Counted from the stretch's first letter, positions 10,212 to 21,360 are shown. The stretch: 64,000 nt of DNA from Sphaerulina vaccinii (GCA_022570795.1 JAKUDP010000001.1:1116001-1180000), one strand, 5' to 3'. The notes: a model not told the origin generated them from the sequence alone. Made by a program: numbers and translations.

Positions 10212-10956
10212 CATGAAACCGGTGGATATTTCAGCACACCGCCAAGAGAAAGAGATGCAGCGTCAGGATATAGCGACTTGGAGACCCCAGGCGGCTCACC
10301 TCTACCGACTTCACCGATTCGAGCGTTCTACTTGCAGCGCAGTGCCAATAGTAGTACCAGTAGCTTAGGTTTACGCAATTCTAGCCTTTGGGAAGATTGA
10401 AGATATGGTATACAGAGTGATCATAATGGAGCTCTATCAATTCTGTTCATTCGTATCAAATCCATGTGAAGTCAGATTCGTTGCATTATTTGGCCTGCAG
10501 GGTTTGGGATGAATGATTGTGGCTGTCTCTCCAGTTTTCAGCATTGTCTACGCAGCTCGAAGTAGAGCTGCATCGCTCACATTTCTGATTAGGCGAATGG
10601 AGAGTGAGCAGAGTTGTTCAGGCATTTGCACGATGTCTCTCGGGTCCGAGTAAAATCCATGCAGCTCGGAGTGCTTACGCTCGAGAACACAGGCGCTTTA
10701 GCCCATTTGCTTCTGTCAATGCAGTGCTTCTCTGGAAACATGAGCCTGGCCAATAGTCAGTGGTCGCCCATTTGTCTGTGTAGAGGGTCGTAGAAGTCTT
10801 GAGCTGAGCACGGTCGTCTATTATGTTAAGATCTAAGCATGGGGTATCAAAGTATCATACAGCGTCGTCGAGAGAAGCTGCCCCGGTCGAACTTCTAGCT
10901 CCGAGCTATGAGCGGCACGATGCTGCATCCAATGGTACAGGTTCTCTCTTCTAGGC
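10212..10956. other. Convergent intergenic region
   Basis: About 745 bp between convergent stop codons (elongase and SRPK-like kinase). No open frame of note. It presumably holds both 3' UTRs. Confidence 0.4.
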
Positions 10957-12424
10957 TCATTCCTGAGCGGAGTACTGTAGCCACTCGTCGTGCTCCGCCA
11001 GCTGATCTGAAGTCGCCCTGACCATCGGGTCCCAGACCAAGATCTTTCGCAGGAAGCGCAAGAACAGCTCCTTCTCCTTGCCCTCTGGCACTGCAGTCAC
11101 GAAGTCTTCAAGCGAGACGTCAGGAATCGCAGCCTCTGAGATCCAATTTCCTGTGATATGTAAGCGAGGTCAAGATCGTGCGACACACAATGTTATACCT
11201 TTCTCGTCAAAGTATTCGCCTATCACGTTGCCACGCTGTAGCAACTCAAGTGGCGGCATCCCAAGATAGCCAATGTATTGAGCGAGTGCGAGTGGCAGGA
11301 CGTACTGGCCGGTATCGCGATCAATTGGTTCGAATAAACTTCTGCCTTCGATCAATTCCAGAGTCTGTACGCACAACAATCAGCACATCTGTACAACTCT
11401 TCCAAAGGTTCGAGCTTACCATAATGCCAAAGGACCAGATGTCCACTCCAAACTCCCATGGTGCTCCGAGCAGTACCTCGGGCGCCCGATACTGGTCCGG
11501 CATAATCCAGTCAGTGTTCAATGCGTTGTCGAAAGTAGCTTTGCCGAAATCCGCAAGGATGGGATATGGTGTTATGCCCTTGGCCGTGCGCAGTGATGGG
11601 TACACCACGTAGTCGCCACTTTCAGTTGGCACGATGGGATCTTTCGCGAGCTGTGCTTCGATCTCGACGAATGTCCTGTCGTCTTGCGCTTGCGTCAAAA
11701 CGTTTTGTGGCGAGATGTCTGCATGTCTGTCAGCTTGATTCAGATATCGATCTTCTTCGAAGTGGTACCTGTGTGAACGACGCCGCATACATGATGCAAC
11801 CAGTTGATGGGGAATAGGAGTCTGTGCATGATTGGCTTGACCAGCTGCAACATGTGCGGGCCTGGGCCAACAATCTCTTGCATCGTGCGCACGCTGGCAC
11901 TTTGCGCTTTCGCGACGATACATTGGTGTTCACCACCGTTGCCTTGAATCGTGAAGATGTCGGTGGCTCGACGGGTCAAATCCATGCCAGGATGGTCATC
12001 TTTCTCCTCCTCAGCGCATTTCTCCAGGTGCCGTAATATGAGGATCTCGTTGGCGATGGGTGTTTCTGATAGCGGCTCTTGCACACATATCTTCATTGAC
12101 ACATAGCCATTGCGCCTGAAGATGATCAGCTTCGCACCATCAAGTCTCGAGCAGCTTTTCATACTCCCGGTCCTTCGCGAGCCACACAGTTGAGTGTGCA
12201 CCATACCCAAGCTTTGCAATGATGCGATACTTGTTCTTGTAGATGTCGCCAATGCGAACAGGGTAATATCGTCGTTCGTTGTATTTTGGTAATGTCTGCT
12301 CTTCGAGCAGCTTGTGCTTTGGAGCTGCGGTCATCGTGTGAGCACGCTTTTGAAGCACTCCGAATGCGAAATGAGGTTTAGACAAGAATCGAGTTGTACT
12401 TATCCGTGTGTATGTCGCGGACAT
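10957..12424 (-). CDS. SRPK-like serine/threonine protein kinase, probably organellar or divergent
   Basis: Five exons: 12424-12165, 12115-11769, 11718-11420, 11364-11199 and 11150-10957. They total 421 residues and all junctions are phase-consistent. The protein matches the fungal SR-protein-kinase-like subfamily: LPKYNERRYYPVRIGDIY, glycine loop LGYGAHSTVWLAKD, ATP lysine in YVSMKICV, DFG in ILADFGKA, then DQYRAPEVLLG and VDIWSFGIM. The catalytic loop reads VVHTDISPQNVL. HTD in place of HRD is normal in SRPKs, but the usual lysine of DxKxxN is Ser here. The N-terminus (MSATYTRISTTRFLSKPH, then KRAHTM) is Arg/Ser/Thr-rich without acidic residues, like a mitochondrial presequence. ATG 12424 has A at -3; an in-frame ATG at 12457 is a weaker alternative. 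Confidence 0.85.
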
Positions 12425-12912
12425 GATTGCTGTAGGTACATGTGATCTAGCATTCATGCAGCGAGGCCTGGCATGACCGAACTTCACGATTCACTGCAGG
12501 TTCACACTGAGTCGTGTGGTCAGTGTGCGATGTGGATGTTTTGGATAGGAGGAAGGTCGAAAGCGGGAAGAGATTCGAGTTCAAGTTCAAGTTCATGGCG
12601 GCCCGAGTGCACGAGCCACAAATGTAAGTTGAGAAGATGGTATTTCTTGTCTGTAAATGTACACAAAGCTACTGTGCTTTCCACGTAGCATTACACTCAC
12701 TCAGCGCCCTTTGCCTGCCGTTGACGCTGCTAACGCTCCGCTATGCATGAACTCAAGGCTGACATGAACCTCCATCTGCATCTCTAGATAGCAATGCCGC
12801 ACGTGGCTGCTCTGCTGCAAACACACATGCAGTCGAATGTCTCTACACTTTTGTCGAGTATTGTACAAGGAGAAGAGTGACCAAATCGGAAAGTCGAGAT
12901 TGTCGTATGCGT
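12425..12912. other. Intergenic region between tandem minus-strand genes
   Basis: About 490 bp upstream of the SRPK-like start and downstream of the TOM40 stop. Contains a short TTCAAG triplication at about 12572-12590. No gene seen. Confidence 0.4.
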
Positions 12913-14140
12913 CTAGAATGGAGGCGAGGCTGGTGAGACCGTGTCCTGTTGCTCCATGAGCTCTTCGCCTGATGCTTCAATCGAAACTGCGAGACCTAGT
13001 TTGGCGGAGTTCTGTCGAAGATTAGCTTAGGATAACCAACGCGAATGAGAGCAAGACATACCTTGACGTGATCCAGCTCGCCAGCGAACGTGAGCCTGAC
13101 TGGTGGCGCAACGACCTTCTCCAGCAAACACCCAAGCTTGCCCTGGCTGTCGATTTGTGCACGGAAAATGGATCGTGAGAACTCGTACTTGGTGCCGAAC
13201 GTCGCGACGCCCTCTTTTCGTCCACCACCCATCATGCCGGCGCCAGACAGACCTGCAAATTGCAGGTTGACGTCCACACCAGTCTCCACCTTGTCCATGA
13301 GCTTCTTCCAGTAGCTCAATTGCACACCACCCTGTGTCAGAAGTTGTGCGCTTGCGATCCAGTCATCCCCCTTGTATCTTCCTGCGTAGCTGACTGCTGC
13401 CTCTGGTCCCATACCACCTCCTGGTCTTTGCACGACACCCTCCATTCCCAGCGATAATCGTGGCGTGATGCTCTGCAGGTACGAGCCAATGAACATGCCA
13501 GTAAGCTCGCCCTCGAGTATACTTGGGTTGATGCTCTTGAGGGATGCAGTGAAATCATTGCCAGTGTAGTCCTGCTCGAGAGACACTTGCGCTCCTCCTG
13601 GGCTCATTCCTGATGAAGGCTGAATTTGTACCGAGGACTTGAAGATGAGGCGGTTCGTTAGACGCTGGTTGAATCGGGCGGAGAAGGATGCATCTGAGTC
13701 TAGTTGCGCCTGGCAGAGTGTCTGAAATGATGCAAGATTAGCCGATGGATCTTTTCTCCTACTTTCCCTCCAAAAGAACATACGTTGTTGGTGCCGTAGA
13801 GTGCCAGGAATGTGTATGGCGACAGCATCTGCGACCCACTGGAGAAGGCATGGCTTATTTGGAACAATGGATAGATGGAAAAGCTCTTGTTCAATTCGGC
13901 GCGCAGTCCTGAGAAGGTCTGGTTGGTGAGGAAGACATCCCGCTGCACCTCTCTCGCTATGCCATCAACTGTGCCGGGATTGCTCAGCCCGAGTGCTTCT
14001 CTTCGCGCCTGGAATGATCGGTATGTGTCGAAGATGGTGTCCATAAAGCCATTCGTTCGTAGAGGCTCGAGTTGCGTTATGGGTGTGACCTCCACCTCGA
14101 CAGGGAACGCAGTCTTTTCTAAAGGAGTTACCGCCGCCAT
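12913..14140 (-). CDS. TOM40: TOM40, beta-barrel channel of the mitochondrial outer-membrane translocase
   Basis: Three exons, 14140-13784, 13721-13062 and 13011-12913, give 371 residues, close to the usual fungal length of about 350. The protein is the preprotein-conducting pore of the TOM complex. The N-terminal region has [20 protein letters not shown], the conserved block that precedes the barrel, followed by [13 protein letters not shown]. The rest is alternating polar/hydrophobic beta strands typical of the Porin_3 fold, including [57 protein letters not shown] and [11 protein letters not shown]. Introns: 13783-13722 (GTATGT, branch GCTAAT) and 13061-13012 (GTATGT, branch GCTAAT). The last exon encodes [20 protein letters not shown] and a short tail, as in other TOM40 C-termini. 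Confidence 0.95.
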
Positions 14141-15293
14141 TGTGAGAAGTGCTGCGCTAGTATTCGGAGGATCCTGTCGCCAGTAGATGGTGGAGATCAG
14201 GCGACGGCGATGGGGAGGAGATGGGGCGAATGATGGGGTCCTTGGAGTTGATGTTTCTCGATGCGATAGAGTATCGCGTGGTCGCTGTTCTCAAGAACTT
14301 TAGATCTCTTCGGACGTCCGAGCTTCTCTGACCTCAATGTCTCCACGTCTCCACTGCTGCTATGGGCTACCGTATCACTCTGCGTCCAACACCTCCTCTT
14401 CGACTTACTCTTCTCCCCGAACAGCATCCACACAATGTTGGTCACGATTGCACGAGTGTTCAGTCTCCAGAGCGGAACCAATACCTGCAGAGCCGGTAAA
14501 ATCATGTTCCCTGGTCAAGTAGTATCTCTCACTTCTTGACAATACTCCTCACTACTATGAGCTTTAGGTCGCGACAGAACATATATCGCACCGACGCGTC
14601 AAGTCTCGAGACGAATACTCAACAAGTCGTACTCAATGGCCAGCAGTATACGTGAAGATCTCATCGCACGCCCATACCAACCCTCCGCGCGGCTTCGAGC
14701 CGCCGAATGGAGCATGACGCCTCTCATAGATTAAGAGCGCTACCCGCCGCATACCAAGCAAATGTGCTACCAAGCCCAACGCGTCAACGCAATACTCGTA
14801 CCATTGAATCTATGGCTGCGTGTACATCGTCACGACGAAAGCTCGAATACAATAGGATTGCCGGCTCTCATTGTCTCAGCTCTCGCACGCGCAATGTGCT
14901 TGACACTGCAGAAAGCCTTACAAGAGGAAGGGGCTAACGCTCCTAGTTCTGAAGTGCATACCGACTCTGTTCAAAGATGCTATGGCCGTAGTCAGCACCA
15001 CTCGCTACGAGATGGCGACAACGATCAGTGTCGCCAGTCCTGCAATCCTTGCCATCTTGTCGAAGCAGAAATGAGTGCTCCGACCTCACTTATCCCCACG
15101 ATCAACCGCACATGGGCACATCATTCACCACTCTTCCGCCTGTGGTGAATGCGTGCTATTGTACAGCTCTAATCACTTCCATTGTTCACTGGTGCCTAGC
15201 TCAAGCATCAAAGAGTATTTAGTCTGAGCTCGACGAGAACCCATCGACAAGAATACCGACCACTATCCCGAGCCTCATTCCAATCACAAGACG
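14141..15293. other. Divergent intergenic region, no confident gene
   Basis: About 1.15 kb. A minus-strand frame at 14505-14197 (102 codons) and overlapping plus-strand frames at 14707-15148 have no recognisable features. The stretch presumably holds the TOM40 promoter and that of the next plus-strand gene. Confidence 0.4.
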
Positions 15294-16021
15294 ATGCCGC
15301 TTCGTACGAACGCTCTAGCAAAGCATGCCTTTGCCAACGTAGGCAAAACCGGAGTCAAGGACCCCCTGTTCTTGAATCTTCTTGGAGGCCTCAAAGAGAG
15401 GACCAATCTCAACGTAAGACATCTGCCTTATATGATGTACGCAGTATATGTGCTAACCGATACACAGGTCGGCTTCGACTACAAAGGTGTTGAAGTAGTT
15501 CGGTATGTTTGACACATTATGGGAATCATATTGAAGTGCTGGTTTCTTGGCCAACTCGATTTGCACGAAACGTTTTGCGGAAAAGCCGTCAACTCAGAGA
15601 TGCTAACTACTATCGCAGCGGAACTCATCCTCATCCGCCAAACACGGACAAGCGAGAGACCATGCGATCTCTGACAGTCGAGTTCACGTCGACTTCGCGG
15701 GGCTGCCACATCGTTGCTCACCTATTCGAGGATGGCACTATCAAGATAGCAGACCAGATGCACCAGGAGAACAACCTTCGAACGGAGCGGATGCGCAATC
15801 TAGAGCGTGAGGAGCGCAAATTTCCTGCATTAGCTCAAACCAAGGCTAGGCAAGAGGCCGAACAGAAGATGATGAAGGACATAGGTGAAGTCAGGAAGAA
15901 CGACACCTTAGGCCTTCTGGCTAAGCGTGTCGAGAAGATCAAAGCCGAGGAGCACTTTGAGCGTGTCTTACGGGAGCAGGAGGCCGCCAGAGCTAAGGCA
16001 GCTGAGACTGCAAAGAAGTGA
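15294..16021 (+). CDS. Conserved-looking small basic protein of unknown function
   Basis: Three exons, 15294-15413, 15468-15502 and 15619-16021, give 185 residues. Intron 1 (54 nt) has GTAAGA, TGCTAACC and CACAG. Intron 2 (116 nt) has GTATGT, GATGCTAAC and CGCAG. I do not recognise the family. The N-terminus MPLRTNALAKHAFANVGKTG is basic and without acidic residues, compatible with mitochondrial import. The middle (ETMRSLTVEFTSTSRGCHIV, then AHLFEDGTIKIADQ) looks like a small beta-rich domain. The C-terminal 90 residues form a highly charged Glu/Lys/Arg helix, probably coiled coil. A mitochondrial ribosome or membrane-complex subunit would fit this make-up, but that is a guess. The small middle exon (35 nt) is supported only by frame and splice signals. 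Confidence 0.7.
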
Positions 16022-16200
16022 AGAAGTTGTGCTGTAGTTACGTGCTTGTAAAATAGCTGAGATAGCGGCTGCGTCATCCGTCTCTATCAAATGCAACGAT
16101 GGACCAACTTCCAATCTCAACCTTGCTCTCTCCCAACCACAACACCAACATGTAACATTACCTTCGACTCGCGCAGAATTGCGCATCCCCATCCCTCACC

Positions 16201-17634
16201 ATGAAGAACACACTCCTTTTGGTCTTCATACACGGCTTCAAAGGGACCGACCATACATTCCACAGATTTCCGAACGACCTACGCGCGCTAGTCGCTCATA
16301 CCCTACCCAACATCAACGTCCTTGCCATACAATACCCACAATACGAAACACGAGGCGACCTCAAGGAATGCGTCGGCAAGTTCAAAGAATGGCTGCAGAA
16401 CAAAGTCATCGACCTCGAAGTCGCAAACCGCACGCCGAGTCCTACTGTTGACCCATCGGTCCATGTCATATTATGCGGCCACTCGATGGGCGGGATCGTT
16501 GCTGCAGAAGCCTTGTTGAGTATCGCGAGAGACGAAGCAGTGCCTCATACCTTTCAGGACCATAGTGGACACAACGAGACGGAGAGTGCGAGCCGGACAA
16601 CTACACCTCCGCTAAAAGAGACAAGTCTCCTCTTCTTCCCGCGAGTCAAAGCCGTTCTAGCATTCGACACGCCTTACCTCGGAATCAGTCCTGGTGTCTT
16701 AGCACATGGCGCCGAGGAGCAGCTTGGGCATGCGAATAAAGCATACCAAGCATATGATCAGGCGGCTAGCTTCTTTGGCTGGGGCAATAAGAGTACTGCT
16801 GCAGCACAGCCCATCGCGAATGCCAGCAGTAAAGGGCTACCTGCGCCGCCAGGCAATGCTGGAGGCTTCAAATGGGGCAAGCTAGCCATGTATGCTGGCG
16901 CCGCGGCTGGAATAGCAGGAGTGGCAGGAGCAGCATATCTCAGCTGGAATCAGATCAACCAGGGTCTAGCATGGGCAGGAAGTCATCTCGAGTTCGTAGG
17001 CTGTTTAGCGAGAGGGGCTGAACTGCAGAAGAGAGTCGAGAAGGTAGTGGCTTTGACAGAGACACACGAAGTTGGCTTCGCGAACTTCTATGGAGCACTG
17101 GACGAGAAAGTCACGAGTAAGACGAAGTACGCGGGACAGTTCCTTGGAGAAGACCGCACTTTCTGTGTCATACCGAAGCCGAAGAAGAACAGCAGGAATG
17201 CGAATAGTCCGACCGGCACTAAGAGAGTCTCACCTGATGATGATGGACAGCCTACTGCGAAGAGGCGGAAACCAGAGGCTGATACAGCTGAGCATGAGAG
17301 GATGGAAGCCGAGAGTGAGCAGATCAGGGAGTTTGCAGATGACAGGAGCAAGTCCAAGGGCAGGTGGGTAAAGTGCGTCAACTCGATCGCTGGGGACGAG
17401 ATCACTGCACACCAGTCTATATTCGTGCCTGACAAGAACCCGGACTACCACGCTATGTTGCCACGAGCGAGAGATCAGGTGCTGGAGTGGATCGATCAGG
17501 CGTGGTATGAGAGATCGGGGTCTGCAAACGAGCAAGCAGCAGCCGCCGCCGCAGATGAGAGCGACATCGATGTCGACGAAGCAGCATCGGATATCGAAGA
17601 GGAGACGCCTGCGCCCGCAAGTACTTCTGTGTGA
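16201..17634 (+). CDS. Alpha/beta hydrolase (DUF676-like putative serine esterase/lipase)
   Basis: Single exon, 477 residues, ATG in CTCACCATGA. It starts directly with the oxyanion strand LLLVFIHGFKG (5-15), followed by YPQYETRGDLKECVGKFKEW. The nucleophile elbow is CGHSMGGIVAAEALL with Ser95. KAVLAFDTPYLGISPGVLAH follows, as in DUF676/PGAP1-type fungal lipases, which act on ester bonds of lipids or lipid-anchored proteins. A Gly/Ala-rich hydrophobic stretch at about 222-242 (MYAGAAAGIAGVAGAAYL) could be a membrane segment. The C-terminal third is charged and includes a likely nuclear-localisation-like KRRK run. Its stop codon lies only four bases from the stop of the convergent downstream gene. 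Confidence 0.85.
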   Translation: MKNTLLLVFIHGFKGTDHTFHRFPNDLRALVAHTLPNINVLAIQYPQYETRGDLKECVGKFKEWLQNKVIDLEVANRTPSPTVDPSVHVILCGHSMGGIVAAEALLSIARDEAVPHTFQDHSGHNETESASRTTTPPLKETSLLFFPRVKAVLAFDTPYLGISPGVLAHGAEEQLGHANKAYQAYDQAASFFGWGNKSTAAAQPIANASSKGLPAPPGNAGGFKWGKLAMYAGAAAGIAGVAGAAYLSWNQINQGLAWAGSHLEFVGCLARGAELQKRVEKVVALTETHEVGFANFYGALDEKVTSKTKYAGQFLGEDRTFCVIPKPKKNSRNANSPTGTKRVSPDDDGQPTAKRRKPEADTAEHERMEAESEQIREFADDRSKSKGRWVKCVNSIAGDEITAHQSIFVPDKNPDYHAMLPRARDQVLEWIDQAWYERSGSANEQAAAAAADESDIDVDEAASDIEEETPAPASTSV

Positions 17635-17638
17635 GGAT

Positions 17639-19129
17639 CTATGCTACGAGCAACCCACTTCTATCAAGCCACCAGATCAGTGTCTCATTCAAGCCTTGCC
17701 TGACCAGCTCGTCTGGCAACAGATACTCCTCCATGCTCAGATCCCACTTCAGCACCCCTTGGATACACTCCACCGGGACGTTCATGGACAGCTTCGCCTT
17801 GGTCTGGCTCCAGTCAATGACATATACTCTCATCTCGGGCAGAGATAAAGTGTTCTCGATAGCCTCCGCCACACGCTCAGTCAACCTAGGATCGGAACGT
17901 ATATCTCGCCACACAGCTGGTGCTCTGGTGACTATCTTTAGTCCAAATTTGCCCAGCGTCGCATCTCTGACACTAGGATCGGTCATCTGCCTAGATGTCC
18001 TTGATGCATAAGCTTCGAGCTTACTACTCAAAAGCTGCACTTCTTTTGCGCACATATCTCCGTTTGCCAACCGCGGCAAGAAAGCTTCAAGCTCGGCTTT
18101 CATCTTCTGTAGACGACTGAGACTCCATTGCCTGTACATTTCCTCTAGATCATCATATGGTCGGACATTGCTCAGAAAGCTGTTATCCCAGGTTCCAGTC
18201 TGCGCAAGACGATACGATGTTACGGCAGTAATGCGTTCTGCAGCTCCTAGAGCTCTCGACGCAAGATGTTCGACTAAGCCGCCTTGCAGAACGACCGCAG
18301 ATCCCAGGCCTGGACTTGGTACCTAGAGAGATGTGAGACGGGCCACTGGAGATGTGAATGGAAGCCGATCATGACTCACTTTGCGAGGCTGTCCACCGCC
18401 TGTTCGTATGTATGTATGGCCACCACTGGCTTCCGAGGTGTGACTGAGCATGAGAATGCAAACATATGGATACGAGTCAAAGCTGAAGCTGGCGTCAGTC
18501 GAGTCATTTGTAACTGGTTTTGCATCTGGCGAGGAGCCTGGGAGTGCTTCTACGTACTGCCAAGGAACGACGGATTCGGCAGACAACGGATCATAACTCT
18601 TCTCCTCGTCTGTCAAGGCAACTTCTGTATCCGAGGGCTTGACACCCAAATCATCCATACTACTACCACTCGCGGCGAGCTGAACATTAGTGTGTCCAAT
18701 CTCAAACTCCGACACTACTTCCAGGTCGACTCCAAGGGCTTTATTCACCACTTCCATGGTCTCCGGATGTGTCCAGAGATCTCGCACGAACTTCGACTGC
18801 GATGCTACGTTGCGGAGTAAGAGAGTTCCTTCGCCCATCTTCCTGGTGCAGCTTACTTTCACACGCTCATGGAAGATGGCCCGACGATATGCTTCTACAC
18901 CTTCTTGCGTGAGAAGTGGAAAAGGATCACTGCCTGCTATCGGAGTCGAGCCTTCGCGAGCTGAGATCCCCAGGTCTGCGAAAGTGAATGTTGAAGTCGC
19001 GGAGGCTTTTGGCACCAGATGGATCTGTGTCGTCAGCAAAAGATAACACGAACGCATTTGCCGGAATTTCCAACAAACCTTGGGATCGAAAACATCTTCC
19101 AAGCAGCTGTCACGCTTGTCGCTGGCCAT
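17639..19129 (-). CDS. Fe(II)/2-oxoglutarate oxygenase-like protein
   Basis: Four exons: 19129-19079, 19024-18558, 18482-18380 and 18322-17639 (434 residues). Removing the 75-nt intron 18557-18483 (GTACGT...TTCAG) joins the sequence into VPWHFDSYPYVCILML, which restores the HxD iron motif (H173, D175). Without splicing the His codon is lost. The distal iron ligand is H226 in LQGGLVEHLAS, followed by ERITAVTSYR whose Arg would bind 2-oxoglutarate. Fungal relatives of this type are uncharacterised non-haem oxygenases. Intron 1 (19078-19025, 54 nt) and intron 2 (75 nt) are both multiples of three and stop-free, so unspliced mRNA stays open (see findings). The start MASDKRDSCLEDVF is at 19129. 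The C-terminal 150 residues are a helical region of unknown role. Confidence 0.85.
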
Positions 19130-19530
19130 TCTAATCACGTTTGCGGTAATACAGAAATCGTTGAATCGTCGTTGTAGAAGACGAGACAATAAAACGACCT
19201 TCAATGGACTGCATACCATTGACTTCTCTATGATGAGCTTTACCATCTCTTGTCAACCTTATCTGACTCCAGTGGCCGTTGGGACGGCTTTTCCACATTC
19301 GAACAGAACTTCCACCGCTTTGTTGGTCGTCGATAGGGCCACGCGATAAGTTACTGCCTTCGGCGCCCTAGCGTGTGGTTAGGTGTGTAGCGCCAAGACT
19401 GCCGTAGAAGGAAAGGTTCGTACAGTAATCAATAACCATCTCACACGGAAAACTCTGGGCGACTTCATTCTGCCTCGAGCAGCGTAGATAACGCTCAAAA
19501 CTAGAGGCGGCAGCAACCATCTTGTCGCCC
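19130..19530. other. Intergenic region between tandem minus-strand genes
   Basis: About 400 bp between the oxygenase-like start and the permease stop. No gene seen. Confidence 0.4.
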
Positions 19531-21360
19531 TCAAGACGAACACAACGTAGCTTCGTGAACATTAGCCACTTTCGACGCATAGCCCATGCCTATGCTCTCC
19601 TGCGATGCGAAAGCATCATACTCATCGACCTCAAGCTTGCCTGGCATCGGCCGCCACGCATCAAGCGTATAATAAACAAGCCCAGATACTATCGCGCCCA
19701 GGAACCAGGAAATATGATAAAGCTGCGTCCATCCCTCCCAGGTAGCACCAGAATCGATAGCCCGCTGAGCGAGTCCGGGTAGCAGAAACCAGAACCCGGC
19801 CGGCCAAGCTATTGCGGCACGCCAGTTCAATCCTCGTGTATACCAGTAGAGGCTGTTGGATGAGACGTCATAGATGTCAAGAAGTTTGACCCGACGTTTT
19901 CGCAGAACATAGAAGTCGACGAACATGATACCCATGAATGGTCCAAGGAAGACATTGAAGCTGCCAACCACTGTAAGAAAACTGGTCGCGCCGTTCAGAA
20001 GTCTCCAAGGCTGCATCACGAATGCGAAGAGGATGGTTAAGTAGGCTCCTCGTCGTAGTGTGAACCATCGCGGAGAGATGGCAGCCAGATCGATGCCAGC
20101 AACCACAGCGTTGGCGGCGACGACCATGCCGTATTGTGAGATGACAAAAGCTAGGCTAGCGAAAGCAACCCCTGCGCGTGCACTGGCCGTACCTTCGTAT
20201 TGGCGGATAACATTGAGGAAGATGTATGGAGACCACGGCAGAGTTGCCAGTTCTGGATAGATGCTGATAAGTGTTAGCAGATATCTCTGGGACGCGGACC
20301 TGTTTCAGCAATTCGTATATGTCTCTGAGCTGAGCGCCAGAGTCAATGCGAGCTCAGTGAGATATCGACAATGGCGAGCCTACTACACTTACCTGTACGC
20401 ACAGGAGGTACACACTATGCCGATGCAAGCGACAGTGATCGTGCCGAGTGGTACCATGATGAGCTGTGCCAGAATCTGATCGCCAGGTTTCGTGGCATAT
20501 CGTGTGTAGTCGCTTTGGCTGAACATATGTGTGGCGATGGAGCCTATGTTCGCCATGACCGCGGACACGAATGCCCAGCCTAGAGCACTGCCCTTTGCTG
20601 GAACTACGCCTGCGGCCTTGCTGGTGCTGTGAAGAAGTGCGCCTCCCCCGCCTGCGCGCACGACTGACCAGATTAGCAAGACGAATACAGTCGATGCGAC
20701 AATCACAGATCCGAGGAGGAAAGGCTTCTTGTAGCCGTCAGGACTGAACCACATCAATGGCAAGCAGGACAGGATGAACAGTACGAATGCCAGGAAGTCT
20801 CCAGTGTCCATAGTCCCGCCAGCCAGGTCCGCATTCAGGTTCGCATACGATGGGCAAAGACAAGTGAGAAAGACTCTCAGGCATTGGCCTCCATACCACG
20901 TATTGGTACTGATCCAGACGAAAGATAGGAAGACTCTCACAGACATGGGTACCAGATACCCATGTGCACCCCAGATCTGGCGCATCCATTGAGGAAATGC
21001 GATGTGCCACTTGGCTCCTGGATGGCCGGATAGCACACACATCAATGCTGCGAAGCTGTTTGCGATGACGATCGCCAGCATTGCTTGCCATACATTGAGG
21101 CCTAGTGAGATGATGGATGAGCCGGTAGTCCAGCCTCCGACATTGAACGATCCTGTGATCATCCAGAGGCCCTGCGAATATCAGTATGAAGTAGACGATA
21201 TGAGAAGTGCTCTCATGCGTACCACGAACGACCAAGGCCCATATGTGCGACGCTCAAGCGGCAATGGTCGTGTGCCTTTGGTGATGTGTGCTTGGACATC
21301 AACGTCGCCATCGGAGCGGACTTCGATGGCACGTACAAGGCGTCGAGTAATAGAGGTCAT
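19531..21360 (-). CDS. NCS1-family nucleobase/nucleoside permease (Fur4/Fui1-like)
   Basis: Three exons, 21360-21223, 21171-20393 and 20263-19531 (549 residues). This is a plasma-membrane proton symporter of the purine/pyrimidine type (NCS1). The N-terminus is short and cytosolic, then TM1 WSFVGLWMITGSFNVGGWTTGSS. Further family landmarks are CVLSGHPGAKWHIAFPQWMR, FSPDGYKKPF, NIGSIATHMFSQSDYTRYAT, LPWSPYIFLNVIRQYEGTAS, ARAGVAFASLAFVISQYGM, then VVAANAVVAGIDLAAISPRW, where the GIDL...P segment matches uracil/uridine/allantoin permeases best. About 12 hydrophobic segments are visible. Intron 2 (20392-20264) is a diverged introner-like element. The gene is divergent from a 2OG oxygenase with 280 bp between starts. 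The exact substrate (uridine, uracil, allantoin or thiamine-like) is not decided by what I can see. Confidence 0.92.
20264..20392 (-). repeat. Introner-like element (diverged third copy), intron 2 of the NCS1 permease
   Basis: 129-nt intron read on the minus strand. It starts GTAAGTGTAGTAGGC exactly as the two 147-nt copies and shares the internal block CACTGAGCTCGCATTGACTC (copy at 29001: CGCTGAGCTCACATCCACTG). It also shares the 3' block AGAGATATCTGCTAACAC (other copies: AGAGATACTTGCTAAYCC). The 3' terminal inverted repeat is degraded. Homology is clear by eye, with several indels. Confidence 0.75.

Noticed and set aside
18284..18820. 178-codon plus-strand open frame
   Set aside because: Antisense to the 2OG-oxygenase-like gene, which is supported by restored catalytic motifs.
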